Shown piece by piece: positions 9,131 to 18,946 of a DNA stretch of 64,000 nt. The notes beneath the pieces were generated by a model. It saw only the letters and a program-made list of their open reading frames with translations, was not told the DNA's origin and did no database searches. The first letter of the stretch is position 1; every line of letters starts with the position of its first letter. The DNA lies in NCBI GenBank assembly GCA_017642885.1, contig JAEPOM010000011.1, positions 1-64,000 of the forward strand, read 5' to 3'. Origin of the DNA: Henriciella sp. (lineage in GTDB: Bacteria; Pseudomonadota; Alphaproteobacteria; Caulobacterales; Hyphomonadaceae). The position numbers and the translations under genes were made by a program.

Positions 9131-9309
9131 GGCCAGCCGGCCTCCCTGTCTGTTTCTATGGGGATGACAATAGCGCGGTTGACGTACGCGGAAACCCGTG
9201 ACGCCACGGTAGGCAATCGCTGCGAAAAATGCAGACCTTTGCCTTGTCCGGATTGCAAGCACTGGTCGGATGTCTAAATGGAATGGATCCGGAGCAGAAA
9301 GGCCCTCAG

Positions 9310-11874
9310 ATGCGCACCGAAACCCCCGTTCAGATCAAGCTGGCTGATTACACCCCTTATCCGTTCGCGATCGACCAGGTTGAGATGGTTTTCGATCTTG
9401 AACCCAGTGCCACCAAAGTCCGCACCGTAATGCAGGTTCGCCGCCTCACCGCAGGAGATCTGGTTCTCAACGGCGTTCGGGTCAATCTTGAGTGGATCAA
9501 ACTCAACGGCGACGTGCTCGCCGAGGGCAATTACACACTCGCTGACGAAACTCTGACGCTTTTGGATGCCCCAGATGCGTTTACCCTGGAAACGCTGGTA
9601 ACGATCGATCCATCGGCCAACACGGCTTTGTCGGGCCTGTACATTTCAGGGGAGCGTTTCTGCACCCAATGCGAGAGCACCGGCTTTCGCCGCATCACCT
9701 ATTGGCCCGACCGCCCGGATGTCATGAGCCGGTTCAAGGTCCGCATAGAAGCTGACAAAGGCACATACCCGGTCCTGCTTTCAAACGGCACGCCTGGGGA
9801 GAACGGCGATCTTGGCGAGGCCCGCCATTTTGCAGAATGGGACGATCCACACCCAAAGCCGTCATACCTGTTCGCGCTATGCGCCGGTGATTATGACATT
9901 TATCGCGACACGTTCACGACGATGAACGGAGCCCATGTGGATCTGGCAGTGCATGTCGACAAAGGCGATGGCGAGCGCGCCGCCTGGGCGATGGAAAGCC
10001 TCAAAGCGTCCATGGTCTGGGACGAAAAAGTCTTCGCCCGCGAGTACGATCTCGGCGTTTTCAACATTGTTGCTGTCCGCGATTTCAATTTCGGAGCGAT
10101 GGAAAACAAAGGCCTGAATATCTTCAATTCCGCCTATGTTCTCGCCGATGAAGCGACTGCGACAGATGCGGATTTCGAAGCAATTGAGAGCATTGTTGGC
10201 CACGAATATTTTCACAACTGGACCGGCAACCGGATTACCTGCCGCGACTGGTTCCAACTCTGCCTGAAGGAAGGCCTCACGGTTTTTCGGGACCAGGAAT
10301 TCAGCGCCGACATGCGCTCTCGCCCGGTGCAACGGATCAAGGATGTCATTCGGCTTCGCGCGCGCCAATTCGCGGAAGATGCGGGACCGCTCGCGCACCA
10401 GGTTCGCCCGGATAATTATGGCAGCATCGAAAATCTCTACACCGCAACAGTCTATGAGAAGGGTGCGGAGATTATCCGCATGCTCAAGACGCTGATCGGT
10501 GACGAAGCTTTCGCGCAAGGTATGCAGATCTATTTCGATCGCCACGATGGCGAAGCGACAACAATTGAACATTTCTATGCTTGTTTTGAACAGGCGAGCG
10601 GCGAGGATCTCACCAGCTTCCGGCGTTGGTACAGCCAGCCCGGCACACCGACGATCACGGCCTCCGAGATCTGGGACGAAGACACGGGCACGCTGACGGT
10701 GATGTTGGCGCAATCCAACCCCAAAACACCGGGTAATGATGCGCCCAAGCCGCTTCCGATGCCAATCCGCGCCGCAGCATTTACGCCGAGTGGGGCGAAA
10801 ATAGAGGACCTGACGCTAATCCTGGATAGCGAAGACCTCGTCTGGCGCATCTCAGGCCAAAGCGAGCGTCCGCGCGTCTCATTGAATAGAGGCTTCTCGG
10901 CCCCGATCCGCCTCGATCACCAGATCAGCGATGAGGACGTCCTGGCACTCGCAAAAGTCGATGATGACCCGTTCAATCAGTGGAATGCTCTGCAAGCCTT
11001 GGCGCGCAAGGACATTCTGGCGATCGCCTATGCCCAGAAAGGGGAACCGGACGCAGCCGTCATTTCCGCTATCGCGTCTGCTGTGAGAGCGAAGCAAGAC
11101 GATCCTGCCTTCGCCGCCCTGCTGACCCGCTTGCCGGATGTCGGCGAACTGTTCCTCGAGCATGTGCCTGCAGATGCGGGCGCCTTGAGCGATGCGCGCA
11201 AAGCCGTGCAGCGCGCACTTGCGGTGGAGCTCTCTGCAGACGCTGTCGCTGTGCTCGAAAGCGAGTCGCCATCGCCTTTCAAACCGGACGCGGAGCAGTC
11301 CGGTACGCGCGCGCTCCGTAGCGCCATGCTGACCCTGCTCAGCGCTTTAGGTGACAACCAGGACGAAGCACTCAAGCAAATCTTCGACGCTGCCCCGAAC
11401 ATGACGGAGAGTTTGTCGGCCTTGCGCGCACTCGCTGTCGCGGGAGGACCGGGTAAAGCAGCCGCCCTCGCGGCGTTTGAAGAGAAATGGTCGAGCAATC
11501 CCCTCGTCATGGACAAATGGTTCGCCGTACAAACCAGCACCGGGACGGTTGCGGATATTGAACGGTTGCTCCAGCACAAGGATTACGATCTCAGCAATCC
11601 GAACCGCGTTCGGTCTGTCGCCGGGGTCTTTGCTATGCAGAACCTACCAGCATTTCATACCGCCGATGGCTCTGGGTATCGCGTCGTGTCGAAGATCATC
11701 GCTGAGGCGGATAAAACAAACCCGGCCCTCGCGGCGCGCCTCCTCACCGCATTCGACCAATGGAAATCGCTCGAACCGCGGGCACGAGGCGAGGCGGAGA
11801 AAGCGCTTAAAGCTCTGCAGGCAATGGATCTTTCCAAAGACGCCGCCGATATTATTACCCGCACCCTTGGCTAA
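9310..11874 (+). CDS. pepN: Aminopeptidase N (M1 family)
   Basis: The product is an 854-residue zinc peptidase that removes N-terminal residues from peptides in the cytoplasm. GAMEN (about 262-266) is the exopeptidase motif; HEYFH (about 298-302) with Glu in CLKEGLTVF (about 321) is the zinc site HExxH-x18-E. FRDQEFSADM and the C-terminal alpha-solenoid (LLTRLPDV to NPNRVRSV) match the E. coli PepN type. The ATG at 9310 was chosen because MRTETPVQIKLADYTPYPF fits the family N-terminus and AGAAAGG lies 7 bases upstream; an in-frame start at 9229 would add 27 unlike residues. It is divergent from the dehydrogenase operon. Confidence 0.95.
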   Translation: MRTETPVQIKLADYTPYPFAIDQVEMVFDLEPSATKVRTVMQVRRLTAGDLVLNGVRVNLEWIKLNGDVLAEGNYTLADETLTLLDAPDAFTLETLVTIDPSANTALSGLYISGERFCTQCESTGFRRITYWPDRPDVMSRFKVRIEADKGTYPVLLSNGTPGENGDLGEARHFAEWDDPHPKPSYLFALCAGDYDIYRDTFTTMNGAHVDLAVHVDKGDGERAAWAMESLKASMVWDEKVFAREYDLGVFNIVAVRDFNFGAMENKGLNIFNSAYVLADEATATDADFEAIESIVGHEYFHNWTGNRITCRDWFQLCLKEGLTVFRDQEFSADMRSRPVQRIKDVIRLRARQFAEDAGPLAHQVRPDNYGSIENLYTATVYEKGAEIIRMLKTLIGDEAFAQGMQIYFDRHDGEATTIEHFYACFEQASGEDLTSFRRWYSQPGTPTITASEIWDEDTGTLTVMLAQSNPKTPGNDAPKPLPMPIRAAAFTPSGAKIEDLTLILDSEDLVWRISGQSERPRVSLNRGFSAPIRLDHQISDEDVLALAKVDDDPFNQWNALQALARKDILAIAYAQKGEPDAAVISAIASAVRAKQDDPAFAALLTRLPDVGELFLEHVPADAGALSDARKAVQRALAVELSADAVAVLESESPSPFKPDAEQSGTRALRSAMLTLLSALGDNQDEALKQIFDAAPNMTESLSALRALAVAGGPGKAAALAAFEEKWSSNPLVMDKWFAVQTSTGTVADIERLLQHKDYDLSNPNRVRSVAGVFAMQNLPAFHTADGSGYRVVSKIIAEADKTNPALAARLLTAFDQWKSLEPRARGEAEKALKALQAMDLSKDAADIITRTLG

Positions 11875-11990
11875 CGCCGCAAATCTTAACAGAATCACCG
11901 CTGTGGTTAACTGTTCCTGAACTTTCGGACACGAAAGCTGATGGATGTGGAAGTGCGTCCGTTGGGGGCGTACCCGGAAAGGTGCGGGCT

Positions 11991-14297
11991 GTGGCACGTC
12001 AACAGACGCGATCTGGCAAGGCCAAGCCGGTTCGGCGTGCGTCGTCACGACCGTCGCTCAGCCTGACGAAAGCGCTCGGACTGATCATCCTGATCGAGGG
12101 CGTGGCGCTGGGATTGAAAGCCTATGATGACCGCGCGCGCGATTTAACTGCCCAGCAAGTCCAGACCCATCGCGAGGCCCTGGCCATTTCAGAGAATATT
12201 GGCGGCAAGATCTACGCCGTGGAACAAGCCATGCGCCTTGGCTATCAGGCAGGCTGGTCCCCTGCCCAAACCGCCAGGGTCCAGTCGGGTCTGGATACGG
12301 TCGTAACGCTGACCGATGCCCTGACTGCAAATGCCGGATCGCGACTGCGCGACGCAGGTGAAACCGGGTCAGCTCTTCTGGCAAGCTCTCGAACGGCAGG
12401 CCTGACAAGCACCGGCGACATTGTCATTGCCTTCGCTCCAGAGTCGGGCGGTTCGCGTCTCGGCATTGTTCCGTCCGAGTCCTGGCTTCCCGTTGCTCAG
12501 GGCGCGCGCCAAATCAGCCTCCAACCGTCCAAATTGAACGGCGCGAAGTTTGGCTCTTCGCAGCACATTGCCGCCTGCTCGCCGGTTGCGCGCGGAGATA
12601 TGGCAGTCTGTGTGGAGACGGCCTATCCATTCATGACCCGGGCAACGCTGACGGGGCTTGCGATTTACGCACTCCTGTTGCTGGGCCCAGCACTTGCGAT
12701 CCTGGGGCTGTTTCGCTTGCTTGAGCAACGCCGAACAGAATCGGAAGCCTATGAAGGGGAAGCGACCCGCGCGGGCCGCATCCTGAAAACCGTCCTGCAA
12801 CAAGCTAAAGCCGGATTCTGGTCGTGGAACTTCAAAACCCACCGATTCACATTCAGCGAGGAAGCCGGTCAGCTACTCGGCGAGCCGGGCGAGATCGAAC
12901 TATCCGCCAAAGAGATACTTCGGTTCGTGCACGAAGATCACCGCGATACGATGGAGCAATCCCTTTCGACCCTTCACGAGAGAGGGTTTATTTCTCAAGT
13001 CTTTGCCAGCGTTGATAAGACCACCTGGTTCGACATGCGCGCCAAACCTGATGAGCAAAGCGGTCAGCTGAACGGCGTGCTGCGGGACGTCACGGAAATG
13101 AAGCACGCGATCGCTCGAACCAAGCAGGCAGAAAACCGGCTCCGTGGTGCCCTGGAGAGTTTTTCCGGGCCGTTCGCGCTCTGGGATGCCCGCAAACGTT
13201 TGATCTATTGGAACCGAGCCTTCCTCAAAGTGTTTGGGCTGGAACCAACCGTCCGCAATGGGATGGGTTATGACACCGTCATGCTGGCGCAAGCGGCAAA
13301 CATTCTGGAGCGTCGACCCAATTCTCCGGATGAACGGGCAGAGATCGTGAAAATCAAGAACGGCCAATGGTTCAAGATCGTTGAGCGAACCACCAAGTCT
13401 GGCGGAATGATCACAATGGGACTCGATGTCTCCAGCGATGTCCGCAATGAAGTGGAGCTGACCAAACAGCAGGGTCGGCTTCGCAAGCTGGTCGCCGAAC
13501 TCGAGCGCTCTGAGTCAACAGCCGCCGACCTCGCCAAAAGCCTGAAATCAGAGAAACAACGCGCTGAGCGATCGGCCAATTCAAAGAGCGCTTTCCTCGC
13601 GAATATGAGTCACGAGCTGCGAACGCCGCTCAATGCAATCAACGGCTTTTCCGAGATCCTGGTGGACGAAATGTACGGTCCTCTCGGCGATGAGCGCTAC
13701 AAAGGCTACGCGCAGGACATCCTCGATTCAGGCAAGCACTTGCTTGATATGATCACCGACATTCTCGACATGGCAAAAATCGAAGCCGGCAAGATGACGG
13801 TTGATCTGCACCCGATCGATATCGTCGATCCCGTCGATGCCGCAGTTCGCATGATCCGTCGCCGGGCCGAAGAGAAAGAAGTAGATCTGAAACTGGTCGC
13901 GAATTCCGGCTTGCCACTCGTCGAAGCGGACCATCGCGCGATCCGCCAAATGATCTTGAACCTTGTCTCCAACGCCATCAAATTCACCGATCAAGGCGGC
14001 GAGATTCGTGTGACTGTCGATCAAAAGGGCACCGATTTACGCGTTGCCGTTCGCGACAATGGCATCGGAATTCCCGCCGACGCGTTGCCCCGACTAGGCG
14101 AACCGTTCGAACAGGTCAGTGATACGCGCGACCGCAATTTCGATGGCACTGGATTGGGACTCGCTTTGACCAAATCATTCGCGGAAATGCATGGCGGACG
14201 CCTGATCATTGCCAGCGAAGAAGGCCGCGGGACACAAGTTAGCTTTTTCCTGCCTATCCCGAAGCATCACATGGATGCGAAAAGCTCGGTCGCCTAA
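11991..14297 (+). CDS. PAS-domain sensor histidine kinase, PleC/DivJ-like
   Basis: The product is about 768 residues. A first membrane segment (about 22-40) and a second (about 215-245) bracket a periplasmic region. Two PAS-like domains follow (about 260-370 and 380-480), then HisKA with NMSHELRTPLNAINGFSEIL (His about 541) and HATPase with NLVSNAIKFTDQGG, DNGIGIPADALPR and GTGLGLALTKSF. No receiver domain is present. The segment GFSEIL-x-DEMYGPLGDERYKGYAQDI is of the type found in PleC and relatives of Caulobacterales, which control polar development through DivK. GTG at 11991 is preferred over GTG at 11982 because GGAAAGG sits 8 bases ahead. The PleC assignment is inference. Confidence 0.85.
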   Translation: MARQQTRSGKAKPVRRASSRPSLSLTKALGLIILIEGVALGLKAYDDRARDLTAQQVQTHREALAISENIGGKIYAVEQAMRLGYQAGWSPAQTARVQSGLDTVVTLTDALTANAGSRLRDAGETGSALLASSRTAGLTSTGDIVIAFAPESGGSRLGIVPSESWLPVAQGARQISLQPSKLNGAKFGSSQHIAACSPVARGDMAVCVETAYPFMTRATLTGLAIYALLLLGPALAILGLFRLLEQRRTESEAYEGEATRAGRILKTVLQQAKAGFWSWNFKTHRFTFSEEAGQLLGEPGEIELSAKEILRFVHEDHRDTMEQSLSTLHERGFISQVFASVDKTTWFDMRAKPDEQSGQLNGVLRDVTEMKHAIARTKQAENRLRGALESFSGPFALWDARKRLIYWNRAFLKVFGLEPTVRNGMGYDTVMLAQAANILERRPNSPDERAEIVKIKNGQWFKIVERTTKSGGMITMGLDVSSDVRNEVELTKQQGRLRKLVAELERSESTAADLAKSLKSEKQRAERSANSKSAFLANMSHELRTPLNAINGFSEILVDEMYGPLGDERYKGYAQDILDSGKHLLDMITDILDMAKIEAGKMTVDLHPIDIVDPVDAAVRMIRRRAEEKEVDLKLVANSGLPLVEADHRAIRQMILNLVSNAIKFTDQGGEIRVTVDQKGTDLRVAVRDNGIGIPADALPRLGEPFEQVSDTRDRNFDGTGLGLALTKSFAEMHGGRLIIASEEGRGTQVSFFLPIPKHHMDAKSSVA

Positions 14298-14878
14298 TCC
14301 TCTGCAGGCATAGATGCGACAGCGAACTGCGCTGCCTGCGCGGCACAAGCGGACGCCGCCTCGCGAAGCGCGATCGCTCTATCCCGATTGGACCCGCTCG
14401 CCGCCGTGCTCGAACTCGAAATTTCGGTTAGCGCCACAAGTTGGCGCCCCCGTGTGCTTACGAGGCTAAGCGTCATGACGCAGTGCGCAGTATCGCCTCT
14501 TAAGTTGAGCGTCTTTAGCTGACTGCCAAGCTCATAACTGGCGCTGACACCCAGTTCAGGCAGGATGGCGTTTCCGCGATCACCGACTTTGAAACTGTCT
14601 ATCATTGCGAGCTGAATTTGACGTGTCGCGCTGCCCGACCATTCTACATTTGGCACGAGGCGCAAACCACCATTCGGTCCTTCGCTGACCATGCCCTGTC
14701 CGGCAATCAAACGAGACGCTTCTGGTTCCCGCACAAGAAGGTGGTCCGAAAGGCCCTCAAATTTCTGGGTCGCCTCGACGCGATAGAGGGCGTCAGGCGT
14801 TTCCGGTTCCGGTAGGACGGAAAGGCATCCGGCGAGCACAGGCATGAGCGCCGCAACAGCGATGAGTGACAGTTTCAT
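14294..14878 (-). CDS. ABC-transport auxiliary lipoprotein (PqiC-like), last gene of the Mla-type operon
   Basis: The product is 194 residues with lipobox LAGC after a hydrophobic signal. LYRVEATQKFEG, then LLVREPEASRLIAGQGMVSE and WSGSATRQIQLAMIDSF match the ABC-type transport auxiliary lipoprotein family, which includes PqiC and accompanies MCE proteins. It would stand in the periplasm, anchored to a membrane, and form part of the lipid conduit. Its ATG overlaps the stop codon of the MCE gene by one base (TAATG), so translation is coupled. It overlaps the kinase gene by 4 bases tail to tail. Confidence 0.82.
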   Translation of the reverse strand: MKLSLIAVAALMPVLAGCLSVLPEPETPDALYRVEATQKFEGLSDHLLVREPEASRLIAGQGMVSEGPNGGLRLVPNVEWSGSATRQIQLAMIDSFKVGDRGNAILPELGVSASYELGSQLKTLNLRGDTAHCVMTLSLVSTRGRQLVALTEISSSSTAASGSNRDRAIALREAASACAAQAAQFAVASMPAED

Positions 14879-15843
14879 TATCGACGATCCTCATATGGCA
14901 GGGGGTTGCCGACAACGAAGCCTTGCGGATTTTGCTCGATTTCGCGTGTCAGTCGGTCCAGGCGAGTAATAAGCACGCGAAGCTCCTGAGCGGCCAGACT
15001 GGTCTGTTGAACTGTATCGGACGCGCCGCCCTCAACGAGCGCCGTCGCCGCGTCAATCGCTTTCCGGCTGGCCTCGAGCGTCAAGCTTGCATCACCGGTC
15101 GCAGAATTGAGCTCGGCCACCAGTGCTTTCAATTCAGCGTTCAGGCTGACCAGTTCTCCGTCAACAGACGAGGCAACTGAAGTGATGTCATTCGACGCTT
15201 TGCTTAGATTGTCTCCAGCGCGCTCAAGCGATGCGAGGGTCGCAAGACTCTGTCCGAGCAAGGCCTTGTCATCCTCAGACAGCGCCGCGGTAATATCGCG
15301 AACATTGTGCAGTATTTCCGAGAGAGCCTCGATATTCTCTTCGGTCATCAGGCCGCTCAGTTGCTCCATGGTCACGCCGGCTTGCGCCATCACTTGTGCG
15401 CCGCCATCGAACAAAGCCGCCAAAGGCGTTTCTCCGGCTTGAATGACAGGGACCTCTGCATAGGGCGCAGGCAATAAAGGTCCCGCTTGTTCGCTTCCTG
15501 CATTGATTTGAACAAAGGTCACGCCGGTAATGCCGGCAAAATCAATAATCGCGGTGCTGTCGGATTTGACCGGGGTTGAGCGGTCTACGCGTAAACGCGC
15601 GCGCACGAGTGACGCATCCCGACGATCGATGCGCACGCTTTCTACTTCGCCAACCTTGATCCCAATATAGCGAACCGAAGCGCCCTCTTCGAGCGTCACA
15701 GGGCCTGGGAAGACGACATCATATTGCGCATAGTCGCGATTGAACTGGGACGAGCCGAGCCACAGCGAGAACCCGATTACGGCCGCAGCCGCCATCAGCA
15801 CAAATGCACCAATCAGAGCGTAGTTCGCACGTGTTTCCATCAT
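14878..15843 (-). CDS. mlaD: MlaD-family (MCE domain) lipid-transport protein
   Basis: The product is 321 residues. One membrane anchor (about 8-30) is followed by the MCE domain (about 38-120: YDVVFPGPVTLEEGASVRYIGIKVGEVESVRI). A long helical or coiled region (about 150-300) fits a periplasmic shaft. MCE proteins form hexameric rings that pass phospholipids between inner and outer membrane with the MlaE/MlaF pump. The extended C-terminal helix resembles the alphaproteobacterial and chloroplast (TGD2) type rather than the short E. coli MlaD. It overlaps the ATPase gene by 4 bases (ATGA). Confidence 0.9.
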   Translation of the reverse strand: MMETRANYALIGAFVLMAAAAVIGFSLWLGSSQFNRDYAQYDVVFPGPVTLEEGASVRYIGIKVGEVESVRIDRRDASLVRARLRVDRSTPVKSDSTAIIDFAGITGVTFVQINAGSEQAGPLLPAPYAEVPVIQAGETPLAALFDGGAQVMAQAGVTMEQLSGLMTEENIEALSEILHNVRDITAALSEDDKALLGQSLATLASLERAGDNLSKASNDITSVASSVDGELVSLNAELKALVAELNSATGDASLTLEASRKAIDAATALVEGGASDTVQQTSLAAQELRVLITRLDRLTREIEQNPQGFVVGNPLPYEDRR

Positions 15844-16610
15844 CCGGCTCCCATAATCGCGCCGCGACCTCTTGGCCCCCCGAAATAGTCCTGAATCCAG
15901 GGGTGAGGCTCTCTTCTCAATTCATCCATCGTGCCAATTGCGAGGACTTTTTTCTCCCCCAGCACGGCGATCCGGTCACAGGTCACAGCCAGCGTGTCGA
16001 CGTCGTGCGTGACCAGAAAAACCGTCAATCCCAATGACTTCTGCAGATCGCGGATCAATTGATCAAATCCTACCGCCGTGATCGGGTCAAGTCCGGCAGT
16101 AGGCTCATCCAGGAACAATAATGGGGGATCCAGCGCCAAAGCACGGGCCAGAGCAGCGCGTTTGCGCATACCGCCCGACAGATCAGATGGGTATTTCCGG
16201 CCTGCCCAGGTCTCCAGTCCCGACATCCGAATCTTTTGATCTGCGAGCTGTTTCATCAAAGGTAGCGCGAGATTTGTATGTTCCTTCATCGGCACCATGA
16301 CGTTTTCGCGCACGGTCAGGTTGGAAAAAAGTGCCCCATCCTGAAACATAATCCCCCACAAGCGCTGCAGGGCCGTAATGTCCTCTGATTGGAGGTGAAT
16401 AACGTCCTGGCCGAAGACGTGCACCTCACCGGCACTTGGCTCTTTCAGGCCAGTAATCGCGCGCAGCAGTACAGATTTTCCGCACCCCGAAGGTCCGATG
16501 ACCCCCATTACCTCGCCGCGCTGAACGTCGAGATCGAGGTTCTCGTGCACCACATGCGTGCCGTAAGCCGTTTTCAGGCCGCGCACCTTGATGGCAACAT
16601 CCGCACTCAT
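15840..16610 (-). CDS. mlaF: ABC transporter ATPase, MlaF-like
   Basis: The product is 256 residues from the ATG at 16610, which overlaps the permease stop as ATGA; the open frame upstream is inside the permease gene. It has Walker A GPSGCGKSVLL, signature LSGGMRKRAALARAL, Walker B LLFLDEPTAGLDPI and the switch histidine LVTHDVD. It energises the MCE lipid transporter at the cytoplasmic face. The signature variant LSGGMRKR is typical of MlaF and related retrograde lipid transporters. Confidence 0.93.
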   Translation of the reverse strand: MSADVAIKVRGLKTAYGTHVVHENLDLDVQRGEVMGVIGPSGCGKSVLLRAITGLKEPSAGEVHVFGQDVIHLQSEDITALQRLWGIMFQDGALFSNLTVRENVMVPMKEHTNLALPLMKQLADQKIRMSGLETWAGRKYPSDLSGGMRKRAALARALALDPPLLFLDEPTAGLDPITAVGFDQLIRDLQKSLGLTVFLVTHDVDTLAVTCDRIAVLGEKKVLAIGTMDELRREPHPWIQDYFGGPRGRGAIMGAG

Positions 16611-17755
16611 ATGCCCATCTCCTGATAGAAGAGCGCGAAGCAGGCATCGATAACGATAATCGCGAACAGAGCCTGGACGACAGACTTGGTCGTATGATGC
16701 CCTAGCGACTGTACGCTGCCGCCAACTTCCAGTCCTTGGCGGCATCCAATCAGGGCGATGGCCAGCCCGAAGACAGGGGCTTTCGACATACCGATCCAGA
16801 ACTGATCAATCGGAACATTTTCCTGCAGACGGTTGAAGAACACGGTCGGGTTGATGTCGAGGATAAGCCACCCAACAGACATGCCTCCTGCGATGGCTGT
16901 CAGCATCCCGATGAATGTGAGTACGGGAACCATCACCATCATCGCGAGCACGCGCGGCGCGACGATGACTTGCATTGGATTTAGTCCCAGCGTCTGCATC
17001 GCATCGATTTCCTGGCGCATCTTCATTGCACCGATCTGTGCGGTAAAAGCAGAATTCGTCCGGCCCGCGATGATGATCGCGACCAGCACTCCGCCAAGCT
17101 CCCGGAGCACGCCAAAGCCAACCAGTTCGACAACAAAAATCGTCGCGCCGAATTGGGCAAGCGTCGTCGCGCCGATAAAGGCCACGACCATTCCGACAAA
17201 AAACGACAGGAACGCGATGATCGGCACAGCGTCGAGGCCCGCCTCCTCCATCACGGCCACGAGCGCTGTCCAGCGCATCTTTGCCGGACGCCAGACAATC
17301 GTGGACAGCGCGACCAAGGTTGCCCCCAGGAAGGAAAGCGACTCCAGGGCTTCTTGCCACATGTGCTCTGCGTTGCGGCCGGTTCGCTCCAGCAAGTCCA
17401 CGAACCCATGACCTTCTTCGATGATGGGTGGCGCGGTTTCTTCCTGAGTGGCCAGAGTTCGCGCCTGCGCCAGCAAGGATTGCACTTCTGAAGTTGCGCC
17501 CTTCAGCGCCGGCTCACCGCCGAGTTCCCTGAGCGTTCGGTCAATCAGATAGGCGCCCGCAGTGTCCAGGCCCTCCACTTCAGCAACGTCGACTTCCGCT
17601 AGTCCCGCCTCCACAGAAAAGGGCTTTTCCCGCAGTTCCCGGTCAACATCGGCCAAGGCGGAGACGACCCAATTCCCGCGCAGCACCAGCCGCGGGGCAG
17701 CGCCGTCGACATAGTCAAATGTCGGGGCCGTCAGAAGGTCACTTGGTTTCGACAC
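16607..17755 (-). CDS. mlaE: MlaE-type permease with N-terminal STAS (MlaB-like) domain
   Basis: The product is 382 residues. Residues 1-105 resemble a STAS domain (LVLRGNWVVSALADVDREL, VDVAEVEGLDTAGAYLI), the equivalent of separate MlaB in E. coli. Residues 120-382 are the MlaE permease with about five membrane helices and the conserved segments FIGATTLAQFGA, VLRELGGVLVAIIIAGRTNSAFTAQIGAMKMRQEIDAM and LGLNP. It is the first gene of a four-gene operon mlaE-mlaF-mlaD-auxiliary lipoprotein with 4-, 4- and 1-base overlaps. No mlaC-like periplasmic carrier or mlaA is present in the window. Confidence 0.93.
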   Translation of the reverse strand: MSKPSDLLTAPTFDYVDGAAPRLVLRGNWVVSALADVDRELREKPFSVEAGLAEVDVAEVEGLDTAGAYLIDRTLRELGGEPALKGATSEVQSLLAQARTLATQEETAPPIIEEGHGFVDLLERTGRNAEHMWQEALESLSFLGATLVALSTIVWRPAKMRWTALVAVMEEAGLDAVPIIAFLSFFVGMVVAFIGATTLAQFGATIFVVELVGFGVLRELGGVLVAIIIAGRTNSAFTAQIGAMKMRQEIDAMQTLGLNPMQVIVAPRVLAMMVMVPVLTFIGMLTAIAGGMSVGWLILDINPTVFFNRLQENVPIDQFWIGMSKAPVFGLAIALIGCRQGLEVGGSVQSLGHHTTKSVVQALFAIIVIDACFALFYQEMGI

Positions 17756-17835
17756 TATTTACCTTAACCCCTCAGCGTTTAAGACGGCCTCCAATGCGTC
17801 ATTGAAATTTTACCAATCCAGCAAAGACTTCAGAC

Positions 17836-18813
17836 ATGCGCCAAATAACCATCACGCCTGTGTCTTCGCCGCTAAAAGCAGCGTTTGCAATCTCGCGGGG
17901 CTCGAAATCGTCAGCAGAGACGGTGCTCGTGGAGATCACGCAGGACGGTCAGACCGGACGCGGAGAGTGCGTTCCCTATGCGCGCTACCAGGAAAGCCGG
18001 GTGAGCGTTGTGGCGCAATTATCTGGTCTCGAGCGCGAAATTGAGGAAGGCCTCACGCGTCAGGACTTGCAGCGGCGACTACCGGCTGGGGCGGCAAAAT
18101 GCGCTGTCGATTGCGCGCTCTGGGACCTCGAATCCAAGCTGACCGGCACGCCCGTGTGGGAGCTGGCCGGGTTGCCCGAGCCAAAACCGCTGCCGACCAC
18201 GATGACAATCAGCCTGGATGAGCCGGATGTCATGGCCAATGCTGCCAAGGCGACCCATGCCAAGATCCTCAAGGTGAAACTGGGTGGACCGGACGATCTT
18301 TCCCGGATTGAAGCGGTGCGACGGGCACGCCCCGATGCGAAACTGGTCCTGGATGGCAATGAGGGCCTCGATCCGGAGGATTTTCCGCAACTTGCGGCAA
18401 TAGCGGCCGATCTGGGAGTCGTCTTAATCGAACAACCCTTCCCAGCTGGGCAGGACGGCGCCCTGACGCGTCGCCCAGGCTTTGTTGCAATCTGCGCCGA
18501 TGAGAGCGTCCACACGCGCGGCGACCTTCAGGGCCTCGCCAAGAAATACGACGCGGTCAATATCAAGCTCGACAAGGCGGGCGGCCTCACCGAGGCGATG
18601 CGGATGATGAAGGAAGCCAAAAGGTGCGGTCTCGGCACAATGGTGGGATGCATGGTCGCTGGCTCTATCAGCATGGCGCCTGCTTTGTTGCTCGGCCAGA
18701 CCGCTGACCTGATTGATCTCGATGGTCCGCTTTGGCTGGCTCAGGACGTCCCACATAAGCTTCGATACCATGATGGGATCGTTTCTCCGCCGAGCCGGGA
18801 CCTTTGGGGTTAA
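17836..18813 (+). CDS. L-Ala-D/L-Glu (dipeptide) epimerase, enolase superfamily
   Basis: The product is 325 residues. The muconate-lactonizing-type barrel shows the catalytic lysine motif KVKLGG, metal ligands in LVLDGNEG, VLIEQPF and ICADES, and the second lysine in NIKLDKAGGLTEA. The family epimerises L-Ala-D-Glu released from peptidoglycan to L-Ala-L-Glu so it can be reused. No murein peptide permease or other recycling genes are adjacent, so substrate range is inferred from motifs. It is divergent from the Mla-type operon. Confidence 0.87.
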   Translation: MRQITITPVSSPLKAAFAISRGSKSSAETVLVEITQDGQTGRGECVPYARYQESRVSVVAQLSGLEREIEEGLTRQDLQRRLPAGAAKCAVDCALWDLESKLTGTPVWELAGLPEPKPLPTTMTISLDEPDVMANAAKATHAKILKVKLGGPDDLSRIEAVRRARPDAKLVLDGNEGLDPEDFPQLAAIAADLGVVLIEQPFPAGQDGALTRRPGFVAICADESVHTRGDLQGLAKKYDAVNIKLDKAGGLTEAMRMMKEAKRCGLGTMVGCMVAGSISMAPALLLGQTADLIDLDGPLWLAQDVPHKLRYHDGIVSPPSRDLWG

Positions 18814-18946
18814 GACACCGAGGCAAATGAGCGGACACACAGCAAATCTGCCGCTTTGAATCTGTCGCACTTTCATTCTACGGTCACAGTTTACACGGCT
18901 CGCGAAAACGCGTTGGCTTTTGATCCGATCGAAGGAATGCTCATCC

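Noticed and set aside
9877-10713. Long open frame on the minus strand inside pepN
   Set aside because: It is antisense to a fully conserved region with GAMEN and HExxH motifs and has no recognisable protein features; a by-product of codon bias.
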